Origin: Rhizobium sp. BK196
GTDB lineage: Bacteria > Pseudomonadota > Alphaproteobacteria > Rhizobiales > Rhizobiaceae
Reading direction: 5' to 3'
Assembly (NCBI RefSeq): GCF_014193255.1
Contig: NZ_JACHZB010000002.1
Span: forward strand, 62,001-126,000
Length of the DNA: 64,000 nucleotides
In this document: positions 25,875 to 35,390 of the stretch, one piece after another
Layout of the letters: each line of letters opens with the position of its first letter
Position numbering within the stretch: position 1 is the first letter of the stretch
Position numbers and translations under genes: made by a program
Notes under the pieces: model-generated
The model's input: the letters and a program-made list of their open reading frames with translations, nothing else
Told to the model about the DNA's origin: nothing
Database searches by the model: none

Positions 25875-26794
25875 AAGACATTCAAACAGGAAACCGATGG
25901 GACCACCATCCGATCGGCCGTCGGCAGGCGCTGGCCCTGCTGGCGGCTTTCGCTATTCCCGGCAAAGCCTTTGCGCAAACGCCTCAATTGCTGCCAAAGC
26001 GCATCGCGGCAATCGACTGGGCCATGCTGGAAACGCTGGTGGCTCTCGGTGTCATGCCAGTGGCTGCGACCGAGCTCGTGCAGTTCCGCAAGGATGCGGT
26101 CGAGCCGGTGCTGGACGAGAGCGTCGCCGATCTCGGCCTGCGCGGATCGCCGAACCTCGAACTCCTGCGTCTCTTGCGCCCGGACCTCATCCTGATTTCG
26201 CCCTTCTACGTCAGGTTCGAAGCGAGCTTTCGGGCGATCGCCCCCACCCTGTCGCTGCCTTTCTACAACAGGGGCGAGCCGCCCTATCAGAAGGCGATCG
26301 ATGCCGTCTCGGCGCTCGCAAAGGCGCTTGACCTCGAAGCGCGCGGACGCGAAGTCGTGGCTGGGCAGGCAGCCCTTGTCGAGGAGGCGCGCCTCAGCCT
26401 GCAGAGATTTGCCGCGCGCCCGACCTATCTCGTCAATATCGGCGATGCGCGGCATGTCCGCGTCTTCGGCACCGACAGCATGTTCGGCGATATCCTGTCC
26501 CGGCTTGGCCTGCCGAATGCCTGGACGGACCGCTCCCGCTACACCTTCGCCGCGCCGGTGCCGGTCGAAAACCTCGCCGCCGAGCCTGAGGCGCGCATCG
26601 TTATCATTTCCGATATCCCTGTTGAAGCCCGCAGCGGCTTGAAGAACAGCATGATCTGGCAATCGCTGCGGCCGGTGCGGGACGGGCGTGTGCTGATGCT
26701 TGGCAATATCAATCCCTATGGTGGCATCGCGGCTGCCGCCCGTTTCACGCGGCTTTTCAAGGCGGCGATGCTGTCGTCAGGAGAAAGGCCGTGA
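25868..26794 (+). CDS. fhuD: iron-siderophore ABC transporter binding protein (FhuD type)
   Basis: This 308-residue periplasmic siderophore-binding protein has the helical-backbone fold (PF01497): RIAAIDWAMLETLVALGVMP near the start and a conserved YGGIAAAARF near the end. A twin-arginine-like leader (GRRQALALLAAFAIPGKAFA, about 17-36) may direct export. The ATG lies inside the end of fhuA, and the stop overlaps fhuB, so all three are translationally coupled. Ferrichrome-type specificity is inferred from the receptor. Confidence 0.87.
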   Translation: MVKDIQTGNRWDHHPIGRRQALALLAAFAIPGKAFAQTPQLLPKRIAAIDWAMLETLVALGVMPVAATELVQFRKDAVEPVLDESVADLGLRGSPNLELLRLLRPDLILISPFYVRFEASFRAIAPTLSLPFYNRGEPPYQKAIDAVSALAKALDLEARGREVVAGQAALVEEARLSLQRFAARPTYLVNIGDARHVRVFGTDSMFGDILSRLGLPNAWTDRSRYTFAAPVPVENLAAEPEARIVIISDIPVEARSGLKNSMIWQSLRPVRDGRVLMLGNINPYGGIAAAARFTRLFKAAMLSSGERP

Positions 26795-28755
26795 TGAGAG
26801 CCGCACGCGCCGCCGCATTTCTTGCCTTTGCCGCCGCCGTCACCCTCTTTCTGTGGGCGGCTCTCATTCATCTGCCTTTTGCAGACTGGCCGTCCTTGCC
26901 CTTCGACGCTGCACAGATGACGACGCAGCAAATCATTTTCGCCTATGCCATCCTGCCGCGCGGGGCGGTCGCGATTCTGGCGGGCGCAGCTCTCGGGCTT
27001 GCCGGCGCCCTGTTGCAGAGGCTGCTTCGCAACCCGATTGCCGATCCCTCCACGCTCGGGGTCTCCTCCGGCGCGCAGCTTGCGATCGTCGCAGCCACGT
27101 TGTTCTTTCCCGAGGTGCTAGATGGCTACCGCGCCTTCGTCGCGCTGGCCGGAGCCGCCGTGGCGATGGCTCTCGTCTTCCTGCTCGGTTGGCGGCGTGC
27201 CTTCGAGCCCATCACCATGGCCGTTTCCGGCCTGCTGGTCGGCATTACCTGCAGCGCGCTGTCGGCGGCGATGACGCTCTCGCAGGGCGAATATCTGATG
27301 TCGCTGGTGACCTGGAATGGCGGCTCGCTCAGCCAGCAGGACTGGTCGACAACGGTAACGCTCGGCCTGGAGCTGCTGCTCGGCCTTGCCGTCACCCTCC
27401 TGCTCTTGCGCCCGCTGACCCTGCTCGGGCTCGGCGACAGCAGCGCACGCTCGCTCGGCGTGGCACTCGCCGGCACGCGCATCGCCGTTGCAAGCCTTGC
27501 CGTGGCGCTCAGTGCCGGTGTAGCGGCTGCCGTCGGCCTCGTCAGCTTCGTCGGTCTTGCCGCTCCGGCGATGATCCGCCTGCTCGGCATCCGCACGGCG
27601 CGCAGCATCCTGCTATTGTCGCCTGTCGCCGGCGGGATTTTGCTCTGGCTGTGCGATGGCGTCGTCCAGCTCGTCGCCTCTTCGGCCGGCGAAACCTTTC
27701 CGACAGGGTCGGTGACGGCGCTGATTGGTGGCCCGCTCTTGCTCTGGCTGTTGCCGCAGGTGCGCGCCGTCGAGCCGCCGCAGCCGCCCGATAGCGTTTT
27801 CGTTTCCCGCGCGCCGCTGTCGCGGCTTGTCCTCATTCTCTGCCTGCTACCGCCGCTTGCCTGGGCGGCCCTCTGCGTTGCCCGCCTGCCTGACGGATGG
27901 GCGCTGCTGAGCGGCGATCTCTTCTGGGAACTCTTTCCCGCCCGCTGGCCGCGGCTGGTGGCATCGGCTGCTGCCGGCGGGCTGCTCGCAATGGCAGGCG
28001 CCATGCTGCAGCGCCTGACCGGCAATCCGATGGCAAGTCCCGAGGTGCTGGGCGTCAGCGGCGGTGCCGGCGTCGGTTATGCCGTTGCCCTCAGCGTCTC
28101 TGCGGATGCCGGCGCGCCCGCGCTCTTCCTCGGCGCCGGCGGCGGTGCCGTTTTTGTGCTGATCATCGTCGCCCTGTTTGCTGCCCGCCGGCATTTGCCG
28201 CCCGAACGCCTGTTGCTAGCAGGCATTTCCGTCAGCGCTTTCAGCTCGGCGATCCTGAGCGCGCTTCTTGCCGTCGGCGACCAGCGCGCCTGGCAGATCC
28301 TTGCCTGGCTCGGTGGCTCGGCGGCTGCGGCAACCCCTGGAACGGCCGCGTTCCTTGCCGGCCTCACCATCGTCATCCTCGCAATCAGCCTGATCTTCAC
28401 GCGCTGGCTGGTGATTCTGCCGCTCGGTGCGCCGACTGCGATGGCACTTGGCCTGCCCCTGGTTGGCGCTCGCACAATGATGGTGCTGATGGCGGGCATC
28501 GCCACGGCGGCTGCCTCGCTCCTCGTCGGTCCCTTGAGCTTTATCGGTCTGATGGCGCCGCATATTGCGCACCGTGCCGGCTTCGAAAAGCCAGGCAGCC
28601 GGCTTCTCGCCTCGGCTGTCATCGGCTCGGTGCTGATGGTGATCGCCGATCTCGGCGCGCGTACCGCGACCTTCCCTTATGAGTTGCCGCTTGGGCTCTT
28701 CGCCGCCTTCGCTGGCGCGCCCTATCTCGTCTGGACGATCGGCAGGCGGCAGTAG
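26794..28755 (+). CDS. fhuB: iron-hydroxamate ABC transporter permease FhuB (fused double permease)
   Basis: This 653-residue inner-membrane protein consists of two tandem FecCD-type permease halves (about 1-325 and 330-653), as in E. coli FhuB. The repeated motif LQRLLRNPIADPSTLGVSSG in half one matches LQRLTGNPMASPEVLGVSGG in half two. The ATG at 26794 has GGAGAAAGG 8 bases upstream; a GTG directly before it is an alternative. No fhuC ATPase gene follows; the next gene is on the other strand. Confidence 0.9.
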   Translation: MRAARAAAFLAFAAAVTLFLWAALIHLPFADWPSLPFDAAQMTTQQIIFAYAILPRGAVAILAGAALGLAGALLQRLLRNPIADPSTLGVSSGAQLAIVAATLFFPEVLDGYRAFVALAGAAVAMALVFLLGWRRAFEPITMAVSGLLVGITCSALSAAMTLSQGEYLMSLVTWNGGSLSQQDWSTTVTLGLELLLGLAVTLLLLRPLTLLGLGDSSARSLGVALAGTRIAVASLAVALSAGVAAAVGLVSFVGLAAPAMIRLLGIRTARSILLLSPVAGGILLWLCDGVVQLVASSAGETFPTGSVTALIGGPLLLWLLPQVRAVEPPQPPDSVFVSRAPLSRLVLILCLLPPLAWAALCVARLPDGWALLSGDLFWELFPARWPRLVASAAAGGLLAMAGAMLQRLTGNPMASPEVLGVSGGAGVGYAVALSVSADAGAPALFLGAGGGAVFVLIIVALFAARRHLPPERLLLAGISVSAFSSAILSALLAVGDQRAWQILAWLGGSAAAATPGTAAFLAGLTIVILAISLIFTRWLVILPLGAPTAMALGLPLVGARTMMVLMAGIATAAASLLVGPLSFIGLMAPHIAHRAGFEKPGSRLLASAVIGSVLMVIADLGARTATFPYELPLGLFAAFAGAPYLVWTIGRRQ

Positions 28756-28765
28756 CACCAGGCCG

Positions 28766-31138
28766 TCAGCGGATGGTCTGGCTTGCCGCTTCCGTCGCGT
28801 GCATCGACGACAGGAAGTCGGAGAGGGGCATCGGACGGGAGAACAGGAAACCCTGCAAATCGTTGCAGCCGGCCGCGACGAGAAAGTCTCTTTGCCCCTC
28901 TGTCTCGACGCCTTCCGCCGTCGTCGCTTTCCCGAGCGTACGGCTCAAGCCTAGGATCGCCGAAACGATGGCGGCGCCTTCGGCCTGTGTTCCGAGCAGC
29001 CGTACGAAGGACCGGTCGATCTTGATCCGGTCGATGTTGAACTGAATGAGGTGACTGAGTGAGGAAAAGCCGGTGCCGAAATCGTCGAGCGCGATCCGGA
29101 TCCCTCGGGCTCGAAGCCTGCCGAGCGTGTCTTGCGCGGTCTCGTCGATATTGAAGAGCGCGGCTTCGGTCAGTTCCAGTTCGAGGCGCGATGGCGGCAG
29201 GCCGGTTTGCGCCAGGATCGACAGCACGTGCCGGTCGAAGTCGCGATGGCGGATTTGCGAGGGCGAGACGTTGACGGCAACCGACATATCGGCCGGCCAG
29301 GTTGCGGCAGCCTTTGCCGCATTTCGAAGCACCCACTGGCCGAGCTGGTCGATCATGCCAGCCTCCTCAGCGATCGGAATGAACTTGTCAGGCGACAACA
29401 AGCCGTGGGTGGGATGGCGCCACCGCAAGAGAGCTTCCGCACCCGAGAGCCTGCCATGCGCGTCGCCGCGATGCACGCCCTGAAAGAAGACCTCCAGATG
29501 GCCCGGATCACCTGAAGATGCACTCTTCTCGCGGCCGGGGAGATGCGTAGGACCCTCCAGCACCAGGCGAAGATCGTTTTTGAGATTTTCCCGTGCCTCG
29601 ACCCGGTGATCGAGCAAGGGGTCATATTCGATCAGGCGGCCGCGCCCGTTGGTCTTGGCTTCATAAAGGGCGACGTCTGCACGCCGCAGAATCTCGCTGG
29701 TTGCCTCAGCCGCGTCGTCAATGGGAGCAATTCCGATCGAGCATCCGATGCGGACGACGACGTCACCGCCGCGAAGCTGGAACGGCTTGCTCAGGGCCTC
29801 GATAATGGCGTTGCAGAGGAGGATGTGGCTATCGTTGCCTTCCCTGGCATCGGGAAGAAGCAGGGCGAATTCATCGCCGCCAAGCCTTGCAAGCGTGTCC
29901 CTTGATTCGATCAGGGCATTCATCCTGTCGACGGCGCAGCGCAGCAGCTCGTCACCGGCGGCATGCCCATGGATGTCGTTCACGTCCTTGAATTTGTCGA
30001 GGTCGACGAGCGCAAGGACGGAACGCTTGCCGGGGGATTTCATGGCCGCGAGGCATTGCTCGAAACGGGCTGCAAACAGCGCCCGGTTCGGCAGGCCCGT
30101 CAAAACATCATGCAGAGAGAGATGCCGTGCATGATGCTCGCTGGCGCTGAGTTCTCTGAGGCTGCCGCGCAAACGGCCCATCAGGGCGAAGAAGAGGCCT
30201 GCGATGACAAGGCCAGCCACGGAGAGCACGGGAACAAGCCGGCCGATGACACGTGAGCCGGGCAGATCCGGCCTCCAGATAATGAAGCCGATCGGTTCGC
30301 CTGTCGCCGTCGCCTCGATTTGGAAGGCAACTTCATTCTGCTCCTGATCCGCGGTTCGGGCATAGCGAGCGCCGGCCAAACCCTGTTCGCGGCTCAGCGT
30401 ATCGAGTGTGACGCCGTCCAAGAAGCGGAACGCCACGAGGTATAGCCTGTTGCCGCCATTGCCGTCCTGCGGATCGACTTTCGAAGAACCCGTGACCGAG
30501 ACGACGCCGGCCACCGAAGGGCGGCCCTCAAGTCGCATCAGCTCCACCCGGCTGGGTTCCGGGTCCGAACTCGGCCCCTGCGGCGCACCGTGCTGCTTTG
30601 CTTCCAGATCCTGGATCATCGGCTGCAGCAGTGGCCGCACCCATTTGAAGCGGCGTTTTGTTTCCGGATCGGACTGCAGCGCAAGCTCGCCTGCCGGGGT
30701 GACGAGGAATGCCGCGTTGTAGCCGAATACCGTTGTCGCAATCTTCCCGAAGGTCGCAGCCGACGTCGCGCCCATGCGTTCGCTCTTGCCGCTCGCCGCT
30801 GCCGAATCCGCAAGCAGCAGCGAGGCATAACCTGCCCCCATTAGCTGGATGTCCTGTGACACGCGCCGTACCTGATCGAGGAGGCGGCTGTTGACCAGCT
30901 GCCGCTGTCGATCGAGGGCGGCTGCGTCGCTTTCCTTGCCGGCCCAGATAGCTGCCAGAAACACCAGCCCAAGAATTGCCAGGCCGCTGATCGCAAGCAG
31001 CACCAATATCGACCCGGACGACGTCCTGGCCGATCTATGATGCACTATTCTTAAAGACGGAACAGCAGGCACGCAGTCTTCTCCCCGAGCGCCCTGATAC
31101 TGACCTGGATTGTTTACAAAAAGCTTTTCAAGCAGCAT
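28766..31138 (-). CDS. membrane-anchored GGDEF-EAL cyclic-di-GMP enzyme with periplasmic sensor
   Basis: This 790-residue protein has a transmembrane helix at about 45-67, a periplasmic CHASE4-like sensor (about 70-300) and a second helix near 305-330. A GGDEF domain (about 350-510, RLGGDEF intact) and a C-terminal EAL domain (about 545-780) follow. EAL catalytic elements are all visible: EALLRW, NVSPSQ, ELTE, DDFGTGFSS, KIDRSFV and EGVET. Both c-di-GMP synthesis and hydrolysis are therefore possible. The linker before EAL is unusual, with LEVFFQGVHRGDAHGRL where QP-I/V usually occurs. It is monocistronic and convergent with fhuB (10 bases between stops). Confidence 0.88.
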   Translation of the reverse strand: MLLEKLFVNNPGQYQGARGEDCVPAVPSLRIVHHRSARTSSGSILVLLAISGLAILGLVFLAAIWAGKESDAAALDRQRQLVNSRLLDQVRRVSQDIQLMGAGYASLLLADSAAASGKSERMGATSAATFGKIATTVFGYNAAFLVTPAGELALQSDPETKRRFKWVRPLLQPMIQDLEAKQHGAPQGPSSDPEPSRVELMRLEGRPSVAGVVSVTGSSKVDPQDGNGGNRLYLVAFRFLDGVTLDTLSREQGLAGARYARTADQEQNEVAFQIEATATGEPIGFIIWRPDLPGSRVIGRLVPVLSVAGLVIAGLFFALMGRLRGSLRELSASEHHARHLSLHDVLTGLPNRALFAARFEQCLAAMKSPGKRSVLALVDLDKFKDVNDIHGHAAGDELLRCAVDRMNALIESRDTLARLGGDEFALLLPDAREGNDSHILLCNAIIEALSKPFQLRGGDVVVRIGCSIGIAPIDDAAEATSEILRRADVALYEAKTNGRGRLIEYDPLLDHRVEARENLKNDLRLVLEGPTHLPGREKSASSGDPGHLEVFFQGVHRGDAHGRLSGAEALLRWRHPTHGLLSPDKFIPIAEEAGMIDQLGQWVLRNAAKAAATWPADMSVAVNVSPSQIRHRDFDRHVLSILAQTGLPPSRLELELTEAALFNIDETAQDTLGRLRARGIRIALDDFGTGFSSLSHLIQFNIDRIKIDRSFVRLLGTQAEGAAIVSAILGLSRTLGKATTAEGVETEGQRDFLVAAGCNDLQGFLFSRPMPLSDFLSSMHATEAASQTIR

Positions 31139-31252
31139 CAAATTTAATGCCCCAAAATGATGAGCTTTTTAATCGTTTTGTGATTTGCTGTTCATCGCGC
31201 AACGCTTGCCGATGCAAGGTTGGCAGTCGAACTCTACCTCAAGGTGATTGAT

Positions 31253-32059
31253 ATGTTGCGATTTGGATCTGTTTTTCGTTCGAAGTTCTTCGCATTTGCT
31301 TGCGCGGCCGTTGTTGCAGCCGGAATTGTCGAGCCTGCTGTTGTCCGGGCTGGCGAAAACGACAGCATCCGCATAGCCGTCGAGGGCGCATTTCCTCCGT
31401 TCAACTATGTCGATTCCAATAATCAGCTTCAGGGGTTCGACGTGGATATCGCCAACGCCCTTTGCGAGGCGGCGAAATTGAAGTGCGAATTCGTCATCCA
31501 GGAATGGACGGCGATGATTCCGAACCTGCTGGACAACAAGTATGACGCAATCATCTCGTCGATGTCGATGAGCGCCGAGCGGCGGCAAAAGGTTGCCTTC
31601 ACCCAGAAATATTATGACAGCCCGACAGTCTTCATCGCGCGCAAGAACGACGAGATTGCCGGCACATCACCCAATGATCTGAAGAAACTGCGCCTTGGCG
31701 TGACGGCAGCGACCTCCCAGGAGTCCTACGCCAAGAAATTCTACAGCGGTGTAGCGACGACCGTGTTTCAAGCCTCTCCGGATCTTTACAAGGGCCTTGC
31801 CGACGGCAAGGTTGATATCATCCTGGAAGACAAGCTGGCGGTCTACGACTGGCTCGCAAACACCAAGGCGGGCAGCTGTTGCGAATTCAAGGGCGAGGAT
31901 ATCAAGAACACCGAATATTTCGGCGACGGAGCCGGGATCGCCGTGCGCCCGACCGATAAGCCGTTGCTGAACAAGCTCAATGCCGCGCTCGAGGAGATCC
32001 AGGCTAACGACACCTACGATACGATCAACGCGAAATATTTCCCGTTCAGTATCCGTTGA
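31253..32059 (+). CDS. orphan amino-acid ABC transporter binding protein (ArgT/HisJ type)
   Basis: This 268-residue periplasmic binding protein of family 3 (lysine/arginine/ornithine/histidine type) has a signal peptide of about 33 residues ending VVRAG. The fold starts at SIRIAVEGAFPPFNYVD, and SSMSMSAERRQKVAFTQKYY is typical of the family. AAGGTG lies 6 bases before the ATG at 31253. No permease or ATPase gene is next to it. Downstream is the relic of a copper amine oxidase, which suggests the lost operon handled an amine or basic amino acid. Confidence 0.85.
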   Translation: MLRFGSVFRSKFFAFACAAVVAAGIVEPAVVRAGENDSIRIAVEGAFPPFNYVDSNNQLQGFDVDIANALCEAAKLKCEFVIQEWTAMIPNLLDNKYDAIISSMSMSAERRQKVAFTQKYYDSPTVFIARKNDEIAGTSPNDLKKLRLGVTAATSQESYAKKFYSGVATTVFQASPDLYKGLADGKVDIILEDKLAVYDWLANTKAGSCCEFKGEDIKNTEYFGDGAGIAVRPTDKPLLNKLNAALEEIQANDTYDTINAKYFPFSIR

Positions 32060-32078
32060 GATCGCCGGGTAGAATTGT

Positions 32079-32447
32079 CTCGATCGCTGCGGTTGGCCTT
32101 ATGAATCTCGCAAGCAGTCGCTATTCTGAAGGACGAAAAGCAACTGCCGCAATCGATCCGCTTTCCGATCATTCGTCTGAAGGAGTCGGCCAAATCCGAT
32201 GTGGCCATATACCGCGAAGGAAAGCGGCTTCCCGGGCAAGCATTTGTCCTGTCACTGAATTCGAGCTCCGGCAAAGTCCACGAATCGATCGTCGACCTGT
32301 CGAAAAAAACTGTCGTAGAGCATAACAGGCTGCCGCTTGAATCAGCGCGCCTTACGGGCAGCCGCCGGTCATGCTTTGCGAATTCGAGATCGTCGAGGCG
32401 ACGGTGAAATCGGACCGGCATGCAATATTGGGGCGACTGCAAGGGTT
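32079..32447 (+). pseudogene. copper amine oxidase relic (N2/N3 domain fragment)
   Basis: Joining frames across small indels gives a recognisable stretch of a primary-amine (tyramine-type) copper oxidase. It runs LD(P)L near 32079, then AVAILKDEKQLPQSIRFPII, IYREGKRLPGQAFVLSLNSS and GKVHESIVDLSKKTVVEH, and after a frame change near 32355, QPPVMLCEFEIVEATVKSD. Only about 120 residues of the roughly 650 usual are left, with no catalytic domain. At least two frameshifts and one stop are present. It is dead and has no start codon of its own. Confidence 0.6.
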
Positions 32448-32470
32448 GCCTCTCACCCTGCAGTCTGCCC

Positions 32471-34012
32471 CTAGCTCTCGGTGATGCGCCGATCCTCGTC
32501 GGAGCCGACCGAGAGCTGCTTCCAGTCGAGATCTTCCTGCAGTTCGAGATATTGCGTCGCGCCGATCTTATCCTTGTCGCGCAATTCCTCGAGCCGTTGT
32601 CGCTGAGCGATCACGGCGGCGATCGTCAGCTTGCGGCGTCGCGTGAGCGGCGACGTCTCGCCAGCTTCTGCCGGCCCAGTCCAGTGATCCCGGCAGATCG
32701 TCCGGATCGCCTCGGCCTCGGCGCCATCTTCCTTTTCCAGTCGCTGGAACGCCGCTTCCGCAAGCGAACGCCTTGCGGCCTCCAGTTCCTCCCGGACCTC
32801 AGCCTGCCGTCCGAGCTTCAGGAAATGGATCATCGGGGCAAGCGTTGCCCCTTGGATAACGAGAGTTGCGAGCACCACTGAAAAGGCAGTCAGAACGACC
32901 AGGTTCCGTTCCGGAAAATCGGCAGGCAGGGCAAAGGCGGTGGCGAGTGTCACGAGACCGCGCATGCCGGACCAGCCGACGAGAAAAGTCTCCCCATGCC
33001 TGAAAGGCGACAGCAGCTTGCCGGGCCGGTGGCGTGAGATGACGTATGCGTGCAGCAGGAAGGCCATCGCCAGACGGGTAAGGATCACACCGACCACAAC
33101 GATGGCTGCAAAGCCGAGCGCTCGCTCGAGCTCGCCTGCGGACATGGATTCCAGGATGCTGCGGGCCTGCAGGCCCATGAGCAGGAAGGCCACGACGTTC
33201 AGCAGGAAAACGACGGTCGTCCACACCGCGAAGGAATGCACCCGCATGCGTGGGGAATCGTCGACCGTCGACAGCATCGCGATCGTCATGGCGCTCGCAA
33301 CCGTTGCCAGCACGGCCGAGAGATGCAGATGCTCGGCGATCAGCCAGGTCGAGAAGGCATAGACGAATTGCAGCAGCGTGCCGCCGACAGTGTTTTCCGT
33401 AAAGGGCCGAAGCCGCGAGACGAAGAAGCCGAAGGCGATGCCGAAGAGAATACCGCCGGGTGCGGCGAACCCGATCTGAAGTGCGGTCGCGCCATCCAGC
33501 CCGCCGCGTGCCTGCACGGTGAGCGCGGCCCCAAATAGCAACAGCGCTGTTGCGTCATTAAACAGGCTTTCACCCTTGAGCAGAGCATCCACACGCCGAT
33601 CCACCGGCAGGTTCGAAAGCACGGCGGTGGCTGCCGCCGCATCGGGTGGTGCAACGATGGCGCCGAGCGTAACGGCCACTGCGATCGGCAGGCCGACCGT
33701 CGCTATGCTGATCGACACCACCACGCCTGTCGTCACCAGAACGGCAATGACGGCGTAGAAGATCAGCGGCAGCAGCATGCGCCGCGCAGCACCGATCGGG
33801 AAGTCGTAGGCGGAATCGACGAGGACGGGGGCTATGAACAGAGCAAGCGCTGTTGGCGGATCGATTGGAATGGTCGGCGCACCCGGCAGCATCGCCACGC
33901 CGACGCCGGCGGCGGCCAGGATGCCGGGATAGGGCAGGTGCATGCGGCGGGTGATCTGCAGGAGCAGGATGGCGACGGCCAAAAGGGCAACAAGGGTTTC
34001 GAAGAAGGTCAT
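32471..34012 (-). CDS. Na+/H+ antiporter, CPA1 family
   Basis: This 513-residue monovalent cation:proton antiporter has about 12 transmembrane helices in the first 400 residues, followed by a cytoplasmic tail of about 110 residues rich in Glu and Arg. The ion-binding region is visible as APPDAAAATAVLSNLPVD and LLKGESLFNDATALLLF (ND pair). Family members export Na+ or Li+ against protons for pH and salt homeostasis. The start at MTFFETL was chosen because it begins the first helix. It is divergent from the amine oxidase gene and not in an evident operon. Confidence 0.87.
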   Translation of the reverse strand: MTFFETLVALLAVAILLLQITRRMHLPYPGILAAAGVGVAMLPGAPTIPIDPPTALALFIAPVLVDSAYDFPIGAARRMLLPLIFYAVIAVLVTTGVVVSISIATVGLPIAVAVTLGAIVAPPDAAAATAVLSNLPVDRRVDALLKGESLFNDATALLLFGAALTVQARGGLDGATALQIGFAAPGGILFGIAFGFFVSRLRPFTENTVGGTLLQFVYAFSTWLIAEHLHLSAVLATVASAMTIAMLSTVDDSPRMRVHSFAVWTTVVFLLNVVAFLLMGLQARSILESMSAGELERALGFAAIVVVGVILTRLAMAFLLHAYVISRHRPGKLLSPFRHGETFLVGWSGMRGLVTLATAFALPADFPERNLVVLTAFSVVLATLVIQGATLAPMIHFLKLGRQAEVREELEAARRSLAEAAFQRLEKEDGAEAEAIRTICRDHWTGPAEAGETSPLTRRRKLTIAAVIAQRQRLEELRDKDKIGATQYLELQEDLDWKQLSVGSDEDRRITES

Positions 34013-34110
34013 GTCGGCATAGTAGCAGGCTTTCTGGCGCATTGAAGCGGGTGCGGCTCCCATGTAAAGCTTAAGCCTATCAAGGTGATGACGAAGCGCG
34101 GGGCGAAGCG

Positions 34111-35340
34111 GTGACGATCAACTACGATGCGGCTGTTATTGGTGCCGGCGCAGCAGGCATTGCTGCGGCACGAAGCCTCACCGATGCCGGACGCTCGGTC
34201 ATCATCCTCGAAGCCAGCAACCGCGTCGGCGGTCGGGCCTGGACGGTCGACCTTTCCGGCATGTCGCTCGACATGGGCTGCGGCTGGTTGCATTCGGCCG
34301 AACGCAATCCCCTTGTCGCGATCGGCCGCGAGGCCGGTTTCACGATCGAACGCGGGCCGACGGCATGGCAGAACCAGTGGCGCGATCTTGGTTTTTCGCC
34401 TGATGAGCGTGCAGCAGCTGTCTCCGCCTGGGAGGCCCTTGAAGAACGGCTGCGGGCCAATCCGCCGGCAAGCGACAGGGCATCGGACGCGCTGGAGCCC
34501 AATGGCGAATGGAACGCCTATTGTCAATCGCTGAGCGGCTATCTGAACGGTGCCCCGCTGGAGAGGCTGTCGGCCGCCGATTTCCTTGCCTACGACAATG
34601 CCGCAACCGCTGCCAACTGGCGCGTTCTCGAAGGCTACGGAAGTCTGATCGGTGCAGCCGTTCCCGACGTAACCCTTCGCCTGTCGACGCCGGTGCGCCG
34701 CGTCGCGCTGATGGGTCAGGGCGTCAGGCTCGAAACCGATCGCGGCCCCGTCATGGCAGGTACGGCGATCGTGACGGTTTCGACCAATGTTCTTGCCCGT
34801 GGCACCATTGCCTTCGACCCCAAGGTTGACGATCACCTGCATGCCGCGGCTCAATTGCCGCTCGGCCTCGCCGACAAATTGTTCATCGGGCTTCACGGCA
34901 ATCATGGCCTCGAAGCCGAAACCCACTTGCTCGGCGATGCTAGAAATGACGAGACCGGCAGCTATTACATTCGCCCGCTCGGCCGCCCGGTCATCGAAGG
35001 CTTCTTCGGCGGCAAGGGCGCCTTCGTCATCGAAAGCGCGGGTCTGCTTGAGGCCTTCACCTTTGCGCTCGACCAGCTGTCGTCGCTGCTCGGAAACGAC
35101 ATCCGCCGCCACCTGCGGCCCTTGGCGGCCTCCTCCTGGTGCCACGCGGATTGGGTACGCGGCTCCTACAGCCACGCGCTTCCAGGCCATGCCGGCGCGA
35201 GATCGGTGCTGGCGCGCCCGGTTGGCGAGCGGCTGTTCTTTGCCGGCGAGGCGACGCATCAATCCGACTTCTCGACCGCGCATGGCGCATGGGAGAGCGG
35301 ACGAAGGGCTGCTGGAGAGGTGATCGCGATGGCAGGCTAA
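34111..35340 (+). CDS. flavin-containing amine oxidase family protein
   Basis: This 409-residue FAD-dependent amine oxidoreductase has an N-terminal dinucleotide fold AVIGAGAAGIAAARSLTDAG, followed by EASNRVGGRAWT. The C-terminal FAD loop is LFFAGEATHQSDFSTAHGAW. Relatives oxidise amines, polyamines or carotenoid-like substrates; the substrate is unknown. The start is GTG at 34111. It is soluble, with no signal peptide, and convergent with ftsZ2 across a shared hairpin. Confidence 0.85.
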   Translation: MTINYDAAVIGAGAAGIAAARSLTDAGRSVIILEASNRVGGRAWTVDLSGMSLDMGCGWLHSAERNPLVAIGREAGFTIERGPTAWQNQWRDLGFSPDERAAAVSAWEALEERLRANPPASDRASDALEPNGEWNAYCQSLSGYLNGAPLERLSAADFLAYDNAATAANWRVLEGYGSLIGAAVPDVTLRLSTPVRRVALMGQGVRLETDRGPVMAGTAIVTVSTNVLARGTIAFDPKVDDHLHAAAQLPLGLADKLFIGLHGNHGLEAETHLLGDARNDETGSYYIRPLGRPVIEGFFGGKGAFVIESAGLLEAFTFALDQLSSLLGNDIRRHLRPLAASSWCHADWVRGSYSHALPGHAGARSVLARPVGERLFFAGEATHQSDFSTAHGAWESGRRAAGEVIAMAG

Positions 35341-35348
35341 GGACATTT

Positions 35349-35371
35349 GCGGAAGGCCATCGGCCTCCCGC
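35349..35371. terminator. bidirectional terminator between amine oxidase and ftsZ2
   Basis: GCGG-A-AGGCC-ATC-GGCCT-C-CCGC is a 10-bp stem with one A-C mismatch and a 3-base loop, sitting between two convergent stops. Neither side has a clear T-tract. Confidence 0.45.
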
Positions 35372-35390
35372 CGTCATGCGAGCCCGCGCC

